NCBI RefSeq assembly: GCF_049243985.1
Contig: NC_135386.1
Location: forward strand, 16,832,202-16,896,201
DNA from: Paroedura picta
Taxonomy: Eukaryota; Chordata; Lepidosauria; Squamata; Gekkonidae
Length of the DNA stretch: 64,000 bases
Reading direction: 5' to 3'
Below are positions 23,301 to 35,300 of the stretch, one piece after another (position 1 is the first letter of the stretch; the number at the start of each line of letters is the position of its first letter). Below the pieces are notes generated by a model, which saw nothing but the letters and a program-made list of their open reading frames with translations, ran no database searches and was not told the origin of the DNA. The translations under genes were made by a program, and so were the position numbers.

Positions 23301-26300
23301 TGCTATAACAGGGTGAGAACTGGGTTAATTTCTCTCCCAGCAGTTCAGGTTTGCTTTTAATTCTCTCCTCTCCCTCCGTAGCGTGGTGTAGTGGTTAAGA
23401 GCCTGTAATCTGGACAACCGGGCTTGATTCCCCTCTCCTCCTCCATTGGCAGCCAGCCGGGTGAGCTTGGGCCCGCAACGGTTCTCTTAGACGTGTTCTT
23501 GCCGTGCAGTTCTGTCAGAGCTCTCTCAGCCCCACCTACCTCACAGGGATGCCTGTTGCGGGGAGAGGAAGGGAAAAGGGCTCGTAAGCCTCTTTGGGAC
23601 ACCTGGTGGAAAGGGGGCTGTGAAAAAAACAACTCTTCTTCTTCTCAAGCCGAACAACCCTGCAGATGCTCCGGCCTTTCTCCACATGCATTTGTGCTTC
23701 CGCAGAAATATACTTTGGGTTGCGTTCTGGTCTCCCAGCCCAGATCCTGGGCGTATTTCTCCCGAGATAAAGCCCATTACATTCAGCAGGGCTGTATTTT
23801 CACCCATAAGACAGGCCGCCCCTGTACCTGGATAGCCCATATGCATTTTGCCCAGCTGGGAGGCCAGGCCGGTCCAACTTTCCAACCACGAGTTTGTTAA
23901 GCCGACGGAGTTGAAACTTCTCAGATCTGGCCTAAATCTGCCTCTGCCTGGAGGAGCTGGATTCAGGTGGGCGGCCGTGTTGGTCTGAAGCAGCAGGATA
24001 AAGACCAGGGAAATCTAGAAGACCCCCAAAGTTTATTCAAGGGGTAAGCTTTCATGTGCCGGCATGCTTCTCTGACTAGATTCAGCTGGGTTGCTGTGTT
24101 AGTCCTTCAAAAAGGACGTGGACAAAATGGAAAGGGTGCGGAGGAGAGTGACGGGGGTGATCGGGGGTCTAAGGACCAAGCCCTGTGAGGAATGGCAAAG
24201 GGACTTGGGCATGTACAGCCTGGAGAAGAGGAGGTTGAGAGGGGATGGGATGGCTGTCTTGGAGTATTTGAAAGGTTGTCACTTAGAGGAGGGCAGGGAA
24301 AGGTTCCTGTGGGCAGCAGAGGAAAGACCCCACAGTATCATGGGCTTCAGAGAAGTTCAGCCGTGGAATGGGCTGCCTAAGGAGGTGGGGAGCTCCCCCT
24401 CACTGGTGGTCTTCAGGCAGCAGCTGGACAAATCCTTCTCCGGGATGCTTGAGGCTGATCCTGCATGGAGCAGGGGGGGGGGACTAGATGGCCTGCGTGG
24501 CCCCTTCCCACTCTAGGATTCCTTGATTCTAATGAAGTTTGAGTCCAGGGGCACCATTAAGACCAACAAAGCTTTCTTCAGGGTGTAAGCTTTTATGTCC
24601 ATGCACGCTTCCTTGGTATTATGCCGTGTGCTAATTTATTGCTCGCCCTCTGCCTGTATCTATGGACTAGCATTCCCATTCCGTTGCACCGGAAGAAAGC
24701 TGACACCTTGAATAACACTTGGCTAGCCTCAAAGGTGCCCCCCTCCCCACACTCAAACAGTGTCACTTCAAGGTGGGTCCTCCTCGGTCAAAACTTTGGG
24801 GCTGTGGACCTTCCTTGCCAATGGAGCTCTGTTGAAGGAGCTCGGGATCTTCTCTGAGGTGGGCCCTCGTTCCTCGCAGGGGCCCGCAAAGATCGGACGG
24901 TCACTCTGGCTGCCTGCGATTCACGGCAGGCGTCTCCCCTCAGCCACACGATCGGGAGCAGCTCTCCTGTCCGAGGCGTGTGGTTAATCCCGGATAAGAG
25001 CTGGCCGGGCAGGGGATGTTTTTATCAGATAAGTTGATAAATGGCTCGTGCCTCTTTGCCGGCAAAGCTCAGCTCCGCAGCCAAACTGAAAGGAGGGTTT
25101 TTAAAAAAGGTTTTTCCAGACACCTCCTCGGCTCTTACAAAAGGCCGCGCTTAGCTTGAGAGATTCCCCCAAATGCCGGAGAGATGGCAAAAGGGCCAGG
25201 GGGAAAGAATCGGTTTTGACTTTGGGTCTAGGGAGAGCAGACTCGGCAGCTCTGGGGGGCTCCTTGTTAAACCTGAGATGTTAGTCCTTTTTGGAGCGAA
25301 TCTCAAAGGATTTCTAGAGCAATACCTTTCGCTGGGACCGAACTCTGCTAGGTGGAACCTCCATGCTCAGGGGCAGTGTACCTCTCCGTGTCAGCTGCTG
25401 GTGGTGGAAAGGCAACAGCTAGCTCCTGACAACTCAGAAGGGGTTTCAAAGCAAGAGATTTTTTTTGGGGGGGGGGTGTTGGCTGTCGCTTGTCTCTGCG
25501 TTTCGGCTCTCGGTGGGCTTCCACCCCAATATTCACCAAGGCCAATCCCAATTAGCTTCCAAGACGTGACAAGATTGGGCTAGCCTTGGTTATCCAGGTT
25601 GGGCCCCGTACCTGCAAAAGGCGGCAAACTTCTCCATCCCGTCCTACTCATGAGTCTTCAGAAGACACTGGTTGCTGTTGCTGGGAAAAGATTGCTGGCC
25701 CAGATCCAGCTTCTCTGACGTTCTGGTTAGGTTTGGAAACCTGGGTGGCATCAGCCACGGGGAAGGAGAAAGGGAGAGACAGGAATGAAAGGGGCAGCGG
25801 TAGGGATCGGGTGGTTGGTCAACACCGTTCAGCCAAGACGTCGACTGGGTCACCGGAAGGCCATGCAGTAGGGTAGGGTAGGAGTGGACAAACGGTGGCT
25901 CTCCAGATGTCCATGGACTATAATTCCCATGAGCCCTTGCCTGCTGGCAAGGGCTCATGGGAATTGTAGTCCATGGATGGGAATTGTAGTCCATGGATGT
26001 TTGGAGAGCCACAGTTTTGGCCACCCCTGCTGTAGGGCATCTAACATACTATTTACATACTATTTGCTGCTGTTCTTGGCATAGGGGAAAATGCCAAATC
26101 CAGGGACACGGGGCACTTCCCGGGCAACCGTGTCCAAAGGAGAACAGCACTGTAAGCTGCCTTGTGTCCCTCTGGGGAGGAGAAAGCAAGGTACAGATAA
26201 ATCAATGCTGCTTGCGTGAAAAGGAAATGAAATTCTAGAGTGGGAGGGGAATTGTGTCCCCGTCACAGCAGAGCCGGCCTTCCCCTGCCCTTCTGCCTGC

Positions 26301-29300
26301 GCAAAGAGCCCGGAGACCCATTTTTTTCTTTCACGAGGACTGACTTTCCTCGTAAAAATTTTTTAAAAGGCCTTGCAACCTGTAATTGTCCAATATCGTA
26401 ATTATAAGAGTGCAAATCCCATCATGTGGGTTGTTTAAGAAGGAAGGAAGGAAGGAAGGAAGGAAGGAAGGAAGGAAGGAAGGAAGGAAGGAAGGAAGGA
26501 AGGAAGGAAGGAAGGAAGGAAGGAAGGAAGTGGGGCTGTGAAAATTGTGACGGGTGTTTGATTGAAACGTGAACCATTTTTCTCCTCCCCAGAGATGACC
26601 AGTGTGAATACCTTTGTCCTTTCTTTCTGCAAAAAATGAAGCGGTCAGTTCAGCGATGCTGGCAGGGGCTCATGGTGATTGTAGTCCGTGGACATCTGGA
26701 AAGCACAGTTTGGCCACGCCTGCTCTCGGGTTTCTGAAGGACCCTCTTTTCCCGTGCATTCCTTCCTGGAGACTGAGATCACAGGGAGAGGCCCTCCCTT
26801 CTGTCCTGCCAGCCAAAGATGGGTGGACGAGACAGGGCCTTTCCATTATAGAACCACCTGCGCCAGGCCCCCTCCCTTTGGGCGTTTAGGGGACAGCTGA
26901 AGACACTTTTGTTTCTTAGGCAGCTAATAAGTGATTTTGGATGACCCAGGCTGGTTTGATCTCCTCATCTCTTGTAAGCTGAGCAGAGCTGGCCCTGCAG
27001 AGTCCCCGGAGGGGAGACCATCGAGGGATTCCCAGGTTGCTTCAAAGGCAGGCTGCAGCAGATGTCCTCTTGCTTTGGAAAACCCTACAGGGTCTCCATG
27101 CACTGCGGGGAGAAGGAAAGACGCAAGAAAGAGGTGGGAGGGAGGGTTCTTTGCAGTACAGGCGCTGGGAGAGAGGAGCGTCCCAGACCTGAACTGTTCT
27201 CATGACTTTTTGTCCGCGGGCTGGAGGGACCGTTCTCTGCCGATTCTCCACACCCATTCCTGGAATCATCGGCACCTCCAACGGAGAGGCTGCAACGTCT
27301 CTTGGCGGGGACTCAACTGGGCCGGGTCCAGAGGAGCATGCCTGGGGCCCTCTTCCAGGGTTCCTTTCGGGTTGGGACGAGTGTGAAAGGGATGGGGGGG
27401 AGGGGAGAGGCAGGGAGGGAGGGAGAGAGAGAGGGAGGGAGGGAGCCCGTGCACCCAGTCAGGTTTCGCCAGAGGTCCCAAGACCGAAATTCTAGTGGGG
27501 GAAGGGCTGTCCTTCTGCGTTGATGGATTCAGGGCTGAGCCGAAGGGAAAACATAGGACCACATTCGAACTGAAGGAAGAAGGTTATCGCTTCATAACAA
27601 AATGCTCCCCATTATCACTGACGGTGGGGAGGGAAGAGATTTGTGCATAATGAGTGTGAGAGGAAAGAGCCATAGTCCAGTCTAGCATGAAGAGCACAAG
27701 ACAAGGTGCAAGAAATGTGAAAATAGGACTGTGGCGATGAGAAAGCCATGCGGCAAATGCGAGAAACATGCGCCGTAAGAGTGCGCAATCCGGCCGTATC
27801 CGTTGTCAGAGCTTCCCCTCCAGGTCAATGTGATTCCCCCCCTAATATCTCGCTTTCTGTTCTGGTGACGCAGTGCGGGACGCAAGGTGGCTGGTGGGTG
27901 CTCCCTGCCTCCTGGGATTTCCTCCAGGTCCCCCTGGTTTGGCCATTTCCCCGTCGAGATGCGCAGGGATTCGGAGGGGCCAAATGTCTGGGGAGCTGGT
28001 GTGTCTGCAGATTTAAGATTTGCAGGCGGAGCGAATGACTCAGGAACTGGGGGCTGCCAGGGGAAGCAGATGTGCAGTGATCCTAGGATTTTAGATTGTG
28101 GATTAGGGTTGCCAACCTCCTGGTGGAGGCTGGAGATCGGCCGGAATTACCAGCACTAAGATCAGCTGCTTTAGAGGGTGGGCACGGGTGTGGTCTTGCT
28201 GAGGTCCCTCCCCCCGCGACAGCCCCCAAATCTCCAGCCGTTCCCCAAGCCGGGGGTGGCAACCAGAGTCTCTGCTTTGGCCCTCCCCCAGTTCTGTTTC
28301 TGCTGTTCTGAAGAGGGAGAGGGGAAGGGACTGGCGGGAGTCAATTTTCCATCCTGGGTTTATGATTTCACTTCTTAGAGATATTTCTGTCCCCTCGGCT
28401 TTGAAGTCCACCTCTGGCAGACTTTGCTCCTAATTCCCCCAGCAGGCTCTCACCCCAGGGGGGTGGGGGTGGGGCAGTTCGGGGAGGGGGCTCCTGGCTT
28501 CTGAGCTTGGGGGACTTTGATGGACGGCTCTCAGGTGGTGCCCTCCATGAGAGGGTTGGGGGTAGGGAGAGGGGAGCATTTTGTTGGGGGAGGTGGAGCC
28601 CTCCTTCTTAGGGAGAGCAACCCCGGTGGAATTCCTTGGCGCGGGGAACAATTCGAACCAGGCTGGAATCTGTCAGGTGCAGCCTCTGGAAAAACCTAAG
28701 AACCGGCTTGTGAGTTTGGGTTGAGGTCCTCGTCTGGCTTACCAACCTCCAGAGGTGGGGCCTGGAGCTCTCTTGCAATTGCCGCCGACCCACCAAGTTT
28801 CATTCTGGGATCCGCTTTTGTGCCCAGGCACCCTCCTTCAGATAGAAGAATCCAAGTAGGATTCCTTCAGGCTTCACTCTGGAGCAAACCCCCGTGTCAA
28901 TCCACGGCTGCCCTCCGCCCGTCCAGGGTCTTTTCTGCACCTTTTTAACCACCCTTTTTCCTCTGCTTTTTGGCTGCCAAGTCGCAGCTGACTTTTGGTG
29001 ACCCCCAGCTGGGTTTTCAAGCCCCCACCCTCCAAAGCAGGCATTGTCCCCAGGGGGACGGATCCCTGCAGACTGGAGGACCTACAGCCGGATCAAAGAT
29101 GCTTAAACACAAATATTGCACACTGGAAAAGTGCAGGGAGTCCCCCCTTCCCAATAAGCCCTTCGGGGTTTCTGCCTTATGAAAAGCTCTCTCATTTTTT
29201 CCTCCATCTCTCCCCCGTAAAGCCCATTCCCCACCGCCCCCCTGCCCCCCTGCCCTGCAGTAACCCCAGAGAGTTCTTTTCCAAAAAATAGAGGGGGATT

Positions 29301-32300
29301 TATTGCTCCATTCCCTTCTTTTCTCGCAGCCCCTCTGGAGGGCCTGTTGCATTGTCTTGCCTTTCCCCTTAGATTCTTCCCCTCTCCTCCCCTCTGCCTT
29401 TTATTCTTGTGGCTGCCCAAGCCGAATCAGTTTTATGGGACTCTCTGCTTTTATCATGCAAAAGGCAAGCATGATAATGGGGCTTTTATTTTTTGAGGGG
29501 GGTGGGGGGGCCCAGATTTGGGTTCCAATTAGCAGTTCAAAGGCGGGGACTTAATGGCTAACTTGGCTCGGCTCAGCTGGCCGCTCCCGGACCGGCCACC
29601 TGCCGGGACTCTTTTTGGCCTCGACTGGGACCTTCCGAAAGGGGGAATCCAACACCCCTCCGCTCCGTAGAGCCAGGGACACTCCCGAGAGCAACTCTGT
29701 GCATGTCCCTGACAGATCGATGCAACGTAATTGGGATTGATGCAACAGAACTGGAATCTCCTCTAGGATTGCCAAATTCCCTCGGGCGGCGGAGAGATGT
29801 GGGGGGAGGGTTGCTAGATCCAGGCTGGGAAACTCCCAGGAGATTTGGGGATGGATCCTGGGGAGGACAGAGATCTCACTGGGGTGCTGTGCTAGAGAGT
29901 CCGTTCTCCAAGGCAACCATGTCTTCCAGGGGATGGGTGGAAGGAAATAATACTTTAAACGGGGAATGGCTAGAATCTGGAGCTCACGGCCGGAGGATGG
30001 GGTGATGGCCACAGGAATAGACAAAAGGGGTGAGATGGATTCTTGGAGGACAAATCTATCAATGGCTACTAGCCATGGTGACTGAGAGGAACCTCCCCAT
30101 TCAGTGGCACTAATCCCCTGAATCCTAGAGCCAGAAGGCGACATCAGGAAAGGCCTTGGCCTCCATGCCCTGTTGTTGTCCCTCCAGAGGAGCTGGCTGG
30201 CCAGTGGGTGAGACAGGATGCTGGACTAGATGGGCCCCTGGTCTGATCCATCCGGGCTCTTCTGAGGTTCTTTGGAAGGCCTCATCCTCTCTGCCTTGTT
30301 GTTCTTAGCTCTCCAGGGAAACCTTTTGGCTGCTTTGTGAGACAGGATGCTAGACTAGATGGACCACTAGTCTGATCTGGCCGGGCTCCTCTTCTTGTGT
30401 TCTTATCAGGGGAAGTCCTTGGCCGCTACACCCTGTTGCTGGCAGTCCAGACGAACTGGTTGGCCACTGGGTGAGGCAGGATGCTGGACTGGCTGGACCA
30501 CTGCTCTGATCCCGCAGGGCTCTTCTGAGGTCCTTATCCTTGGAAAGGAGATTCCGCCTCGGAAGGGAGCTCTGCTCTCGCTTAGAAGGGCACGGAGGCG
30601 GACTGCATCCGTTCCTTTGTGAGCCAAGAAGCCCATTTCCACCTTCTCTTGTGCAGTTTTGTAAGGAAACGGGGTGTAACCAGAGAGGCGAGGTGAGCGA
30701 GGCAGCAAAGCTCAGAGCCCAAATGGTCCTTTTGCTTTGGCGCTGCTGCCCTGCTTTTTGACAAAAGAAGCAGGCTCTTCGTGCGCAAGGTCAAGGAGTT
30801 CAGATTTTTCCTTCCTCCGGGATAATTTTGGTGTTCGGCCACCTGCGGCCGCCGTACAGATGTCTCCCGGGCTGATGGAAAATGGATTAGGGGGGATGGA
30901 GTAAACGGAGCGTTCTTGGCTCCGGTGCAAAATGCGTTTCCCAGGCTGTGCCAAGAATATCCTGCTTGCGCAGGGTGTGTCGGCTTGTGGGTGGGGAGGG
31001 GGCGGACTTGATTTCCCAATATCCAAAATCTGGGACTGGATATCAGATAAGACTGAGCAAGGAGAGATTAGAATAAATCTTGGCTTCTCTGCACGGGCTC
31101 GGCGTAACTTGCAGTGGTGAGGGGGGGGGAGCAGACTGTGATTCCCCAGATGTCCATGGACTACAATTCCCATGAGCCCATGTTGGCTCATTGTAGTCCA
31201 TGGACGTCTGGAAGGAGCACATTTTGCTCCTTCCCCCATTTTGTGTGCTCGTGAGTGGGTGGTTTTTGCGCCAGTCTGGTCTCTCTCAGTCGCACATGGA
31301 CCTGTGAACTCTTCCCCCTGAGCATGGGGGTCTAGACGTGCTTCTATGGGACACCTGATGTTGGGAAATTAGCTTCATATGGAGACTCCTGCAAAGCAGC
31401 AAAGGAAGGTGGATTTTCCAAGAGCTGGTATCGGCCACATCTTCAGGGAAATGTCTCCCTCTAGAGGCCTCTTGGAGGAATTTGCACTTTCTGCCCTCAC
31501 CTGCTAAATTCTATGTACAAAAATTTCTCCACGGGGGCATGGAGTACCTTGGACAGAGAGGCCTTGTGTTACGGGGTCATTGTTAACAAGCGATTCCACT
31601 GCTTGGTTGCTTTGAGATGGCGTTTCTGCATTGTGAGAGGCAGTGTGCTACAGCAGTTGGAGTGTCAAACCAAGAGTCTTGAGTTCAAATCCTTACTCTG
31701 GCATGGAAGCTTGCTGGGTGACATCGAACCAGTCACACGCTCAGCCTGACTTACCATACGGGGTTGTCGTGAGGATATCATGGAGAAGGGGAGAATAGCA
31801 GGAGCTGTTTGGGCCCAGGTTGGAGAGAAAGATGGAGTAGTGATGAAGTGAAGACATAAATAGCAAAAGAATCCTTGCTTCCCTTTAGGGCAGGGATAGT
31901 CATACAGTGCCCCTCCAGATGTCCATGGACTGCCAGGGGGCTCATGGGAATTGTAGTCCATGGACATCTGGAAGGCCGCAGTTTGACTACCCCTGTTTTC
32001 GGGCATGTTCAGAGAGGAATGTCCAGGAAGAGGTAGTGGAGACCACCTAAATAAAGTTTGAATCCAGGGCACCCTTAAAACCCACAAAGTTCAATTCTGG
32101 GTATAAGCTTTTGTATGCACGCCCACTTCTTCAGGTAGATTCAGGTGGGCTTCCATGTTGGTCTGAAGCAGAAGGACAAAGCTTGAGTCCAGGGGCACCT
32201 TGAAGACCAACAAGGCGCAAGCTTTCATGTGCAGGTGCCCTTCTTCAGATACACCGAGACCACCAAGGCAAGCTTTGGGAGAAAATCTTTCCTGAAATGA

Positions 32301-35300
32301 ATATACGAAAAGCAAGGAATCATATACCACCTCTGTTTGATTTTCACGTTTGCCTTTCCGTTCTCTTCTTTTAGGGATGTCGCCGTGCAAAATCATGAAA
32401 TGCAACTCTGAGTTTCTGGCCGCCACGTCGGGGCCTCACCACCTGGCTGCCGAGGAGACCCCCGAATTCTGCACGGCCTTGCGCACCTACGCCCACTGCA
32501 CCCACCGGACGGCCCGCACCTGCCGAGGGGACCTGGCTTACCACTCCGCCGTCCACGGCATCGACGACCTCATGGCCCAGCACAACTGCTCCAAAGAGGG
32601 CCCCACGGCCCTGCCCCGCCTCCGCCCCCCGCCCCGGGGAGACAGCCAGGAGCGCTCGGACAGCCCGGAGATCTGCCATTACGAGAAGAGCTTCCACAAA
32701 CACGCCCCCCCGCCCAACTACACCCACTGCGGGCTCTTCGGGGACCCCCACCTCCGGACGTTTTCGGACACGTTCCAGACGTGCAAAGTCCAGGGGGCGT
32801 GGCCTCTCATAGACAATAACTACCTGAACGTCCAGGTGACCAACACCCCCGTCTGGCCAGGATCCACAGCGACGGCCACCAGCCAGGTAAATCCACAGTG
32901 GACCTGCCTCAGGGCGTGGCCAGACTTCTTTCCTTCCAAATGCATTTTATTTTTAATTTGCTGCATGGAGACAAACCCCTCCAGACCCTCCGAAATCTCC
33001 TGGAGTCAACCCAGAGTCAGTGACCCTGCCCGTGTCGCCTTAGCCTTCCTAATAACACCTAGTTATCAAATAGTTCCTGATGTTCAGGAATACCAACCCA
33101 ATGCAGTTTGTAACAATGAATGTGTTCCATTCGGCAGTCCCCACGGCTGCCTGGAAAGAGGGAAGATACTCAGCCAATTCATTGAAGTCAAGGATTCTCA
33201 GCCAGGGCCCCCTGTATCCCTGGGGCTTCATGAGAGTTCTCCAAGCTTTCCCCTCTTGCCTTAATAGACTCAGCCGCCAGTTATTCCCAGCATTGCTTCA
33301 AAAGCAGGAAACCAGTCACATGCATTGACCTAGGATTGGCATTCTCACATGGTCACCACACCTGGGAAAGGGGGCAGAACTAGATGCCCAGTCTAGCCTC
33401 AGATCTTGTCCTTTCTCTCCCCCCCCCCTCCTCAGCCCTCTTCGGGCATGGGAAGCTGGCATCACTTTTGGCCCAGTTTCAGGGCTCCTTGAAGCCCCCA
33501 AAATATTTCAGGACCTCCTCCATGGTCAAAAGGTTGGGCAAGGATGATTTAAATGAAGAGAGCTTTTAAACAGAGGCACACAACACAAGCCATGGAGAGC
33601 AGAGATGGGGGGTGCAGCTTTGAACTCCCAAGGCAGCCCATTGCAAAGTTTTAGGATTGTTGCTGAAATAGCCTGTAAAAGGGGGGGGGAGCTTGAAAAG
33701 GACAGGCACGAAGCTTGTCTTTGACATGGTAGATGGTGGATAGATGGAGAGGGTGGCTTCTCATGAAATACGGACACGCATCCGCACTACAGGCTTTAAT
33801 AGTTGGCCAGAAATTTAATTTGGGCCCGGAACCAAACAGGGACCTAGCTGAGATACAACCGCTCCCATACAAGTGTTGGTGGCATCAGTTCTTAGTGGAA
33901 AGACAGGCTGCCACATTCTGAAGATTCTGGGTGGTCTTTCTGTGCCGCTCCAGGGAATAGCATCTTGCAGTAGTCTAGACTGGGCAGAAGACTTGGGGAG
34001 GGGCTGTCGGTCAGGAGGATGACCCTTGTGGCTAGGTTTCTAAGGAAGCTTATTTGGGGGGCTTAGTTGAATTATGTCCTCTCCCTAGAATGTGCATCCC
34101 TTTTGTATCTGGCTCCATCGAGCTTTTGCAGAAACCCAAAATAACAGGATGCCAGCCATGTCTGATTCGGTGTCATTTGCTTTGATCTTGCGGGATAGGA
34201 TCTTGCTGGAAGCTCCCTTTAGGGAGAGTCTCTGGTTCCGAGGTGCTTTGCTTGCAGGAGGTCCCACGCTCAGTTCCTGGGATCTGCAGCTAGAAGGGTG
34301 TGGTAGTTGGCAGTGAAGAAAAGCTGAGACCCCAACGGGGCACTGCCGGACAATACTGAATTTGAGGGATCAGTGGTCTGCTTCCATAAAAAATGGCTTC
34401 ATGTGTTCAGCCATCTCCTTTTGTTATCAGGAAATAGCAATGCTCTAGCACCAGGAGAGAGTGCGGGTTTGTGTGAGATTTCCTGGTTGTGCCTGACAAC
34501 TAATAGGAATGTTTGGTGGGGGGAAGCAGCCCAATGGAAAAATTAAAAGGAAAATGCCTTGTCCACTGAGAGGAGGTTCTGACCATAGAGTTCCTGGTGG
34601 GTGATTACTAGAGCTACCTGGAAGTGACAGAGGTAGTTCTAGGAACTGCAAAGAAACTCTATGGTCAAAACTTCCTGCTAGTAGATGAGGCTCTATTTTT
34701 CTTCATAATTTTCCTCCCCAACAAGATTGTGCCCCCTCCTGTTTGCTCCAATTTGTGCCCGCCGGCCAGGTGAGCATCGACAGGTGAAGGCTACAATTAC
34801 CCAGCAGTCTTCCAACACAAATTGAACAAAGCGGAATGCTAGTTGAGCGTAGGCTGTTGTCTGCATTTGAGAGCTCTTTGCAGTGCTATCCTGTCGTTTT
34901 CATACCATTTCCCCCCGCTTCCCTTGTCCCTGCAGCTCACAATCATCTTCAAGAGCTTCCAGGAGTGTGTGGACCAAAAGGTCTACCAGGCAGAGATGGA
35001 TGAACTCCCAGCGGCCTTCACGGACGGCTCCCAGAACGGCGGCGAAAAGAACGGGGCCAACAGCCTGAAGATCACCGAGAAGGTGTCAGGGCAGCACGTT
35101 GAGATCCAAGCCAAGTACATTGGGACCACCATTGTGGTGAGACAGGTTGGCCGCTACCTCACCTTCGCTGTGCGGATGCCCGAGGAGGTGGTCAACGCCG
35201 TGGAGGACAGAGACAACCAGGGCCTCTACCTCTGCCTGCGGGGCTGCCCGCTCAACGAGCAGATAGACTTTGAGGCCGTCCGCTCGGCTGCACCGGCCAC

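Larger units (their letters stand above)
20657..32374 (+). other. RGMA: RGMA intron 2
   Basis: GTAAG to TTTTAG, 11.7 kb. Contains MITEs, SINE, CR1 end, AAGG tract, the 30.2 kb tandem units and several hairpin-family repeats. No additional coding exon recognised. Confidence 0.75.
32887..34935 (+). other. RGMA: RGMA intron 3
   Basis: GTAAAT to CTGCAG, 2.0 kb. Contains the third-type SINE at 34235 and the inverted repeat at 34576; otherwise unassigned. Confidence 0.8.

Noticed and set aside
24118-24516. 132-residue open frame looking like a protein gene
   Set aside because: It is the C-terminal end of the CR1 LINE reverse-transcriptase ORF followed by the CR1 3' UTR, not a host gene.
32887-33264. 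Read-through extension of RGMA exon 3 to 33264
   Set aside because: A good GT donor at 32887 and exact continuation into exon 4 show that the extra frame is intronic.
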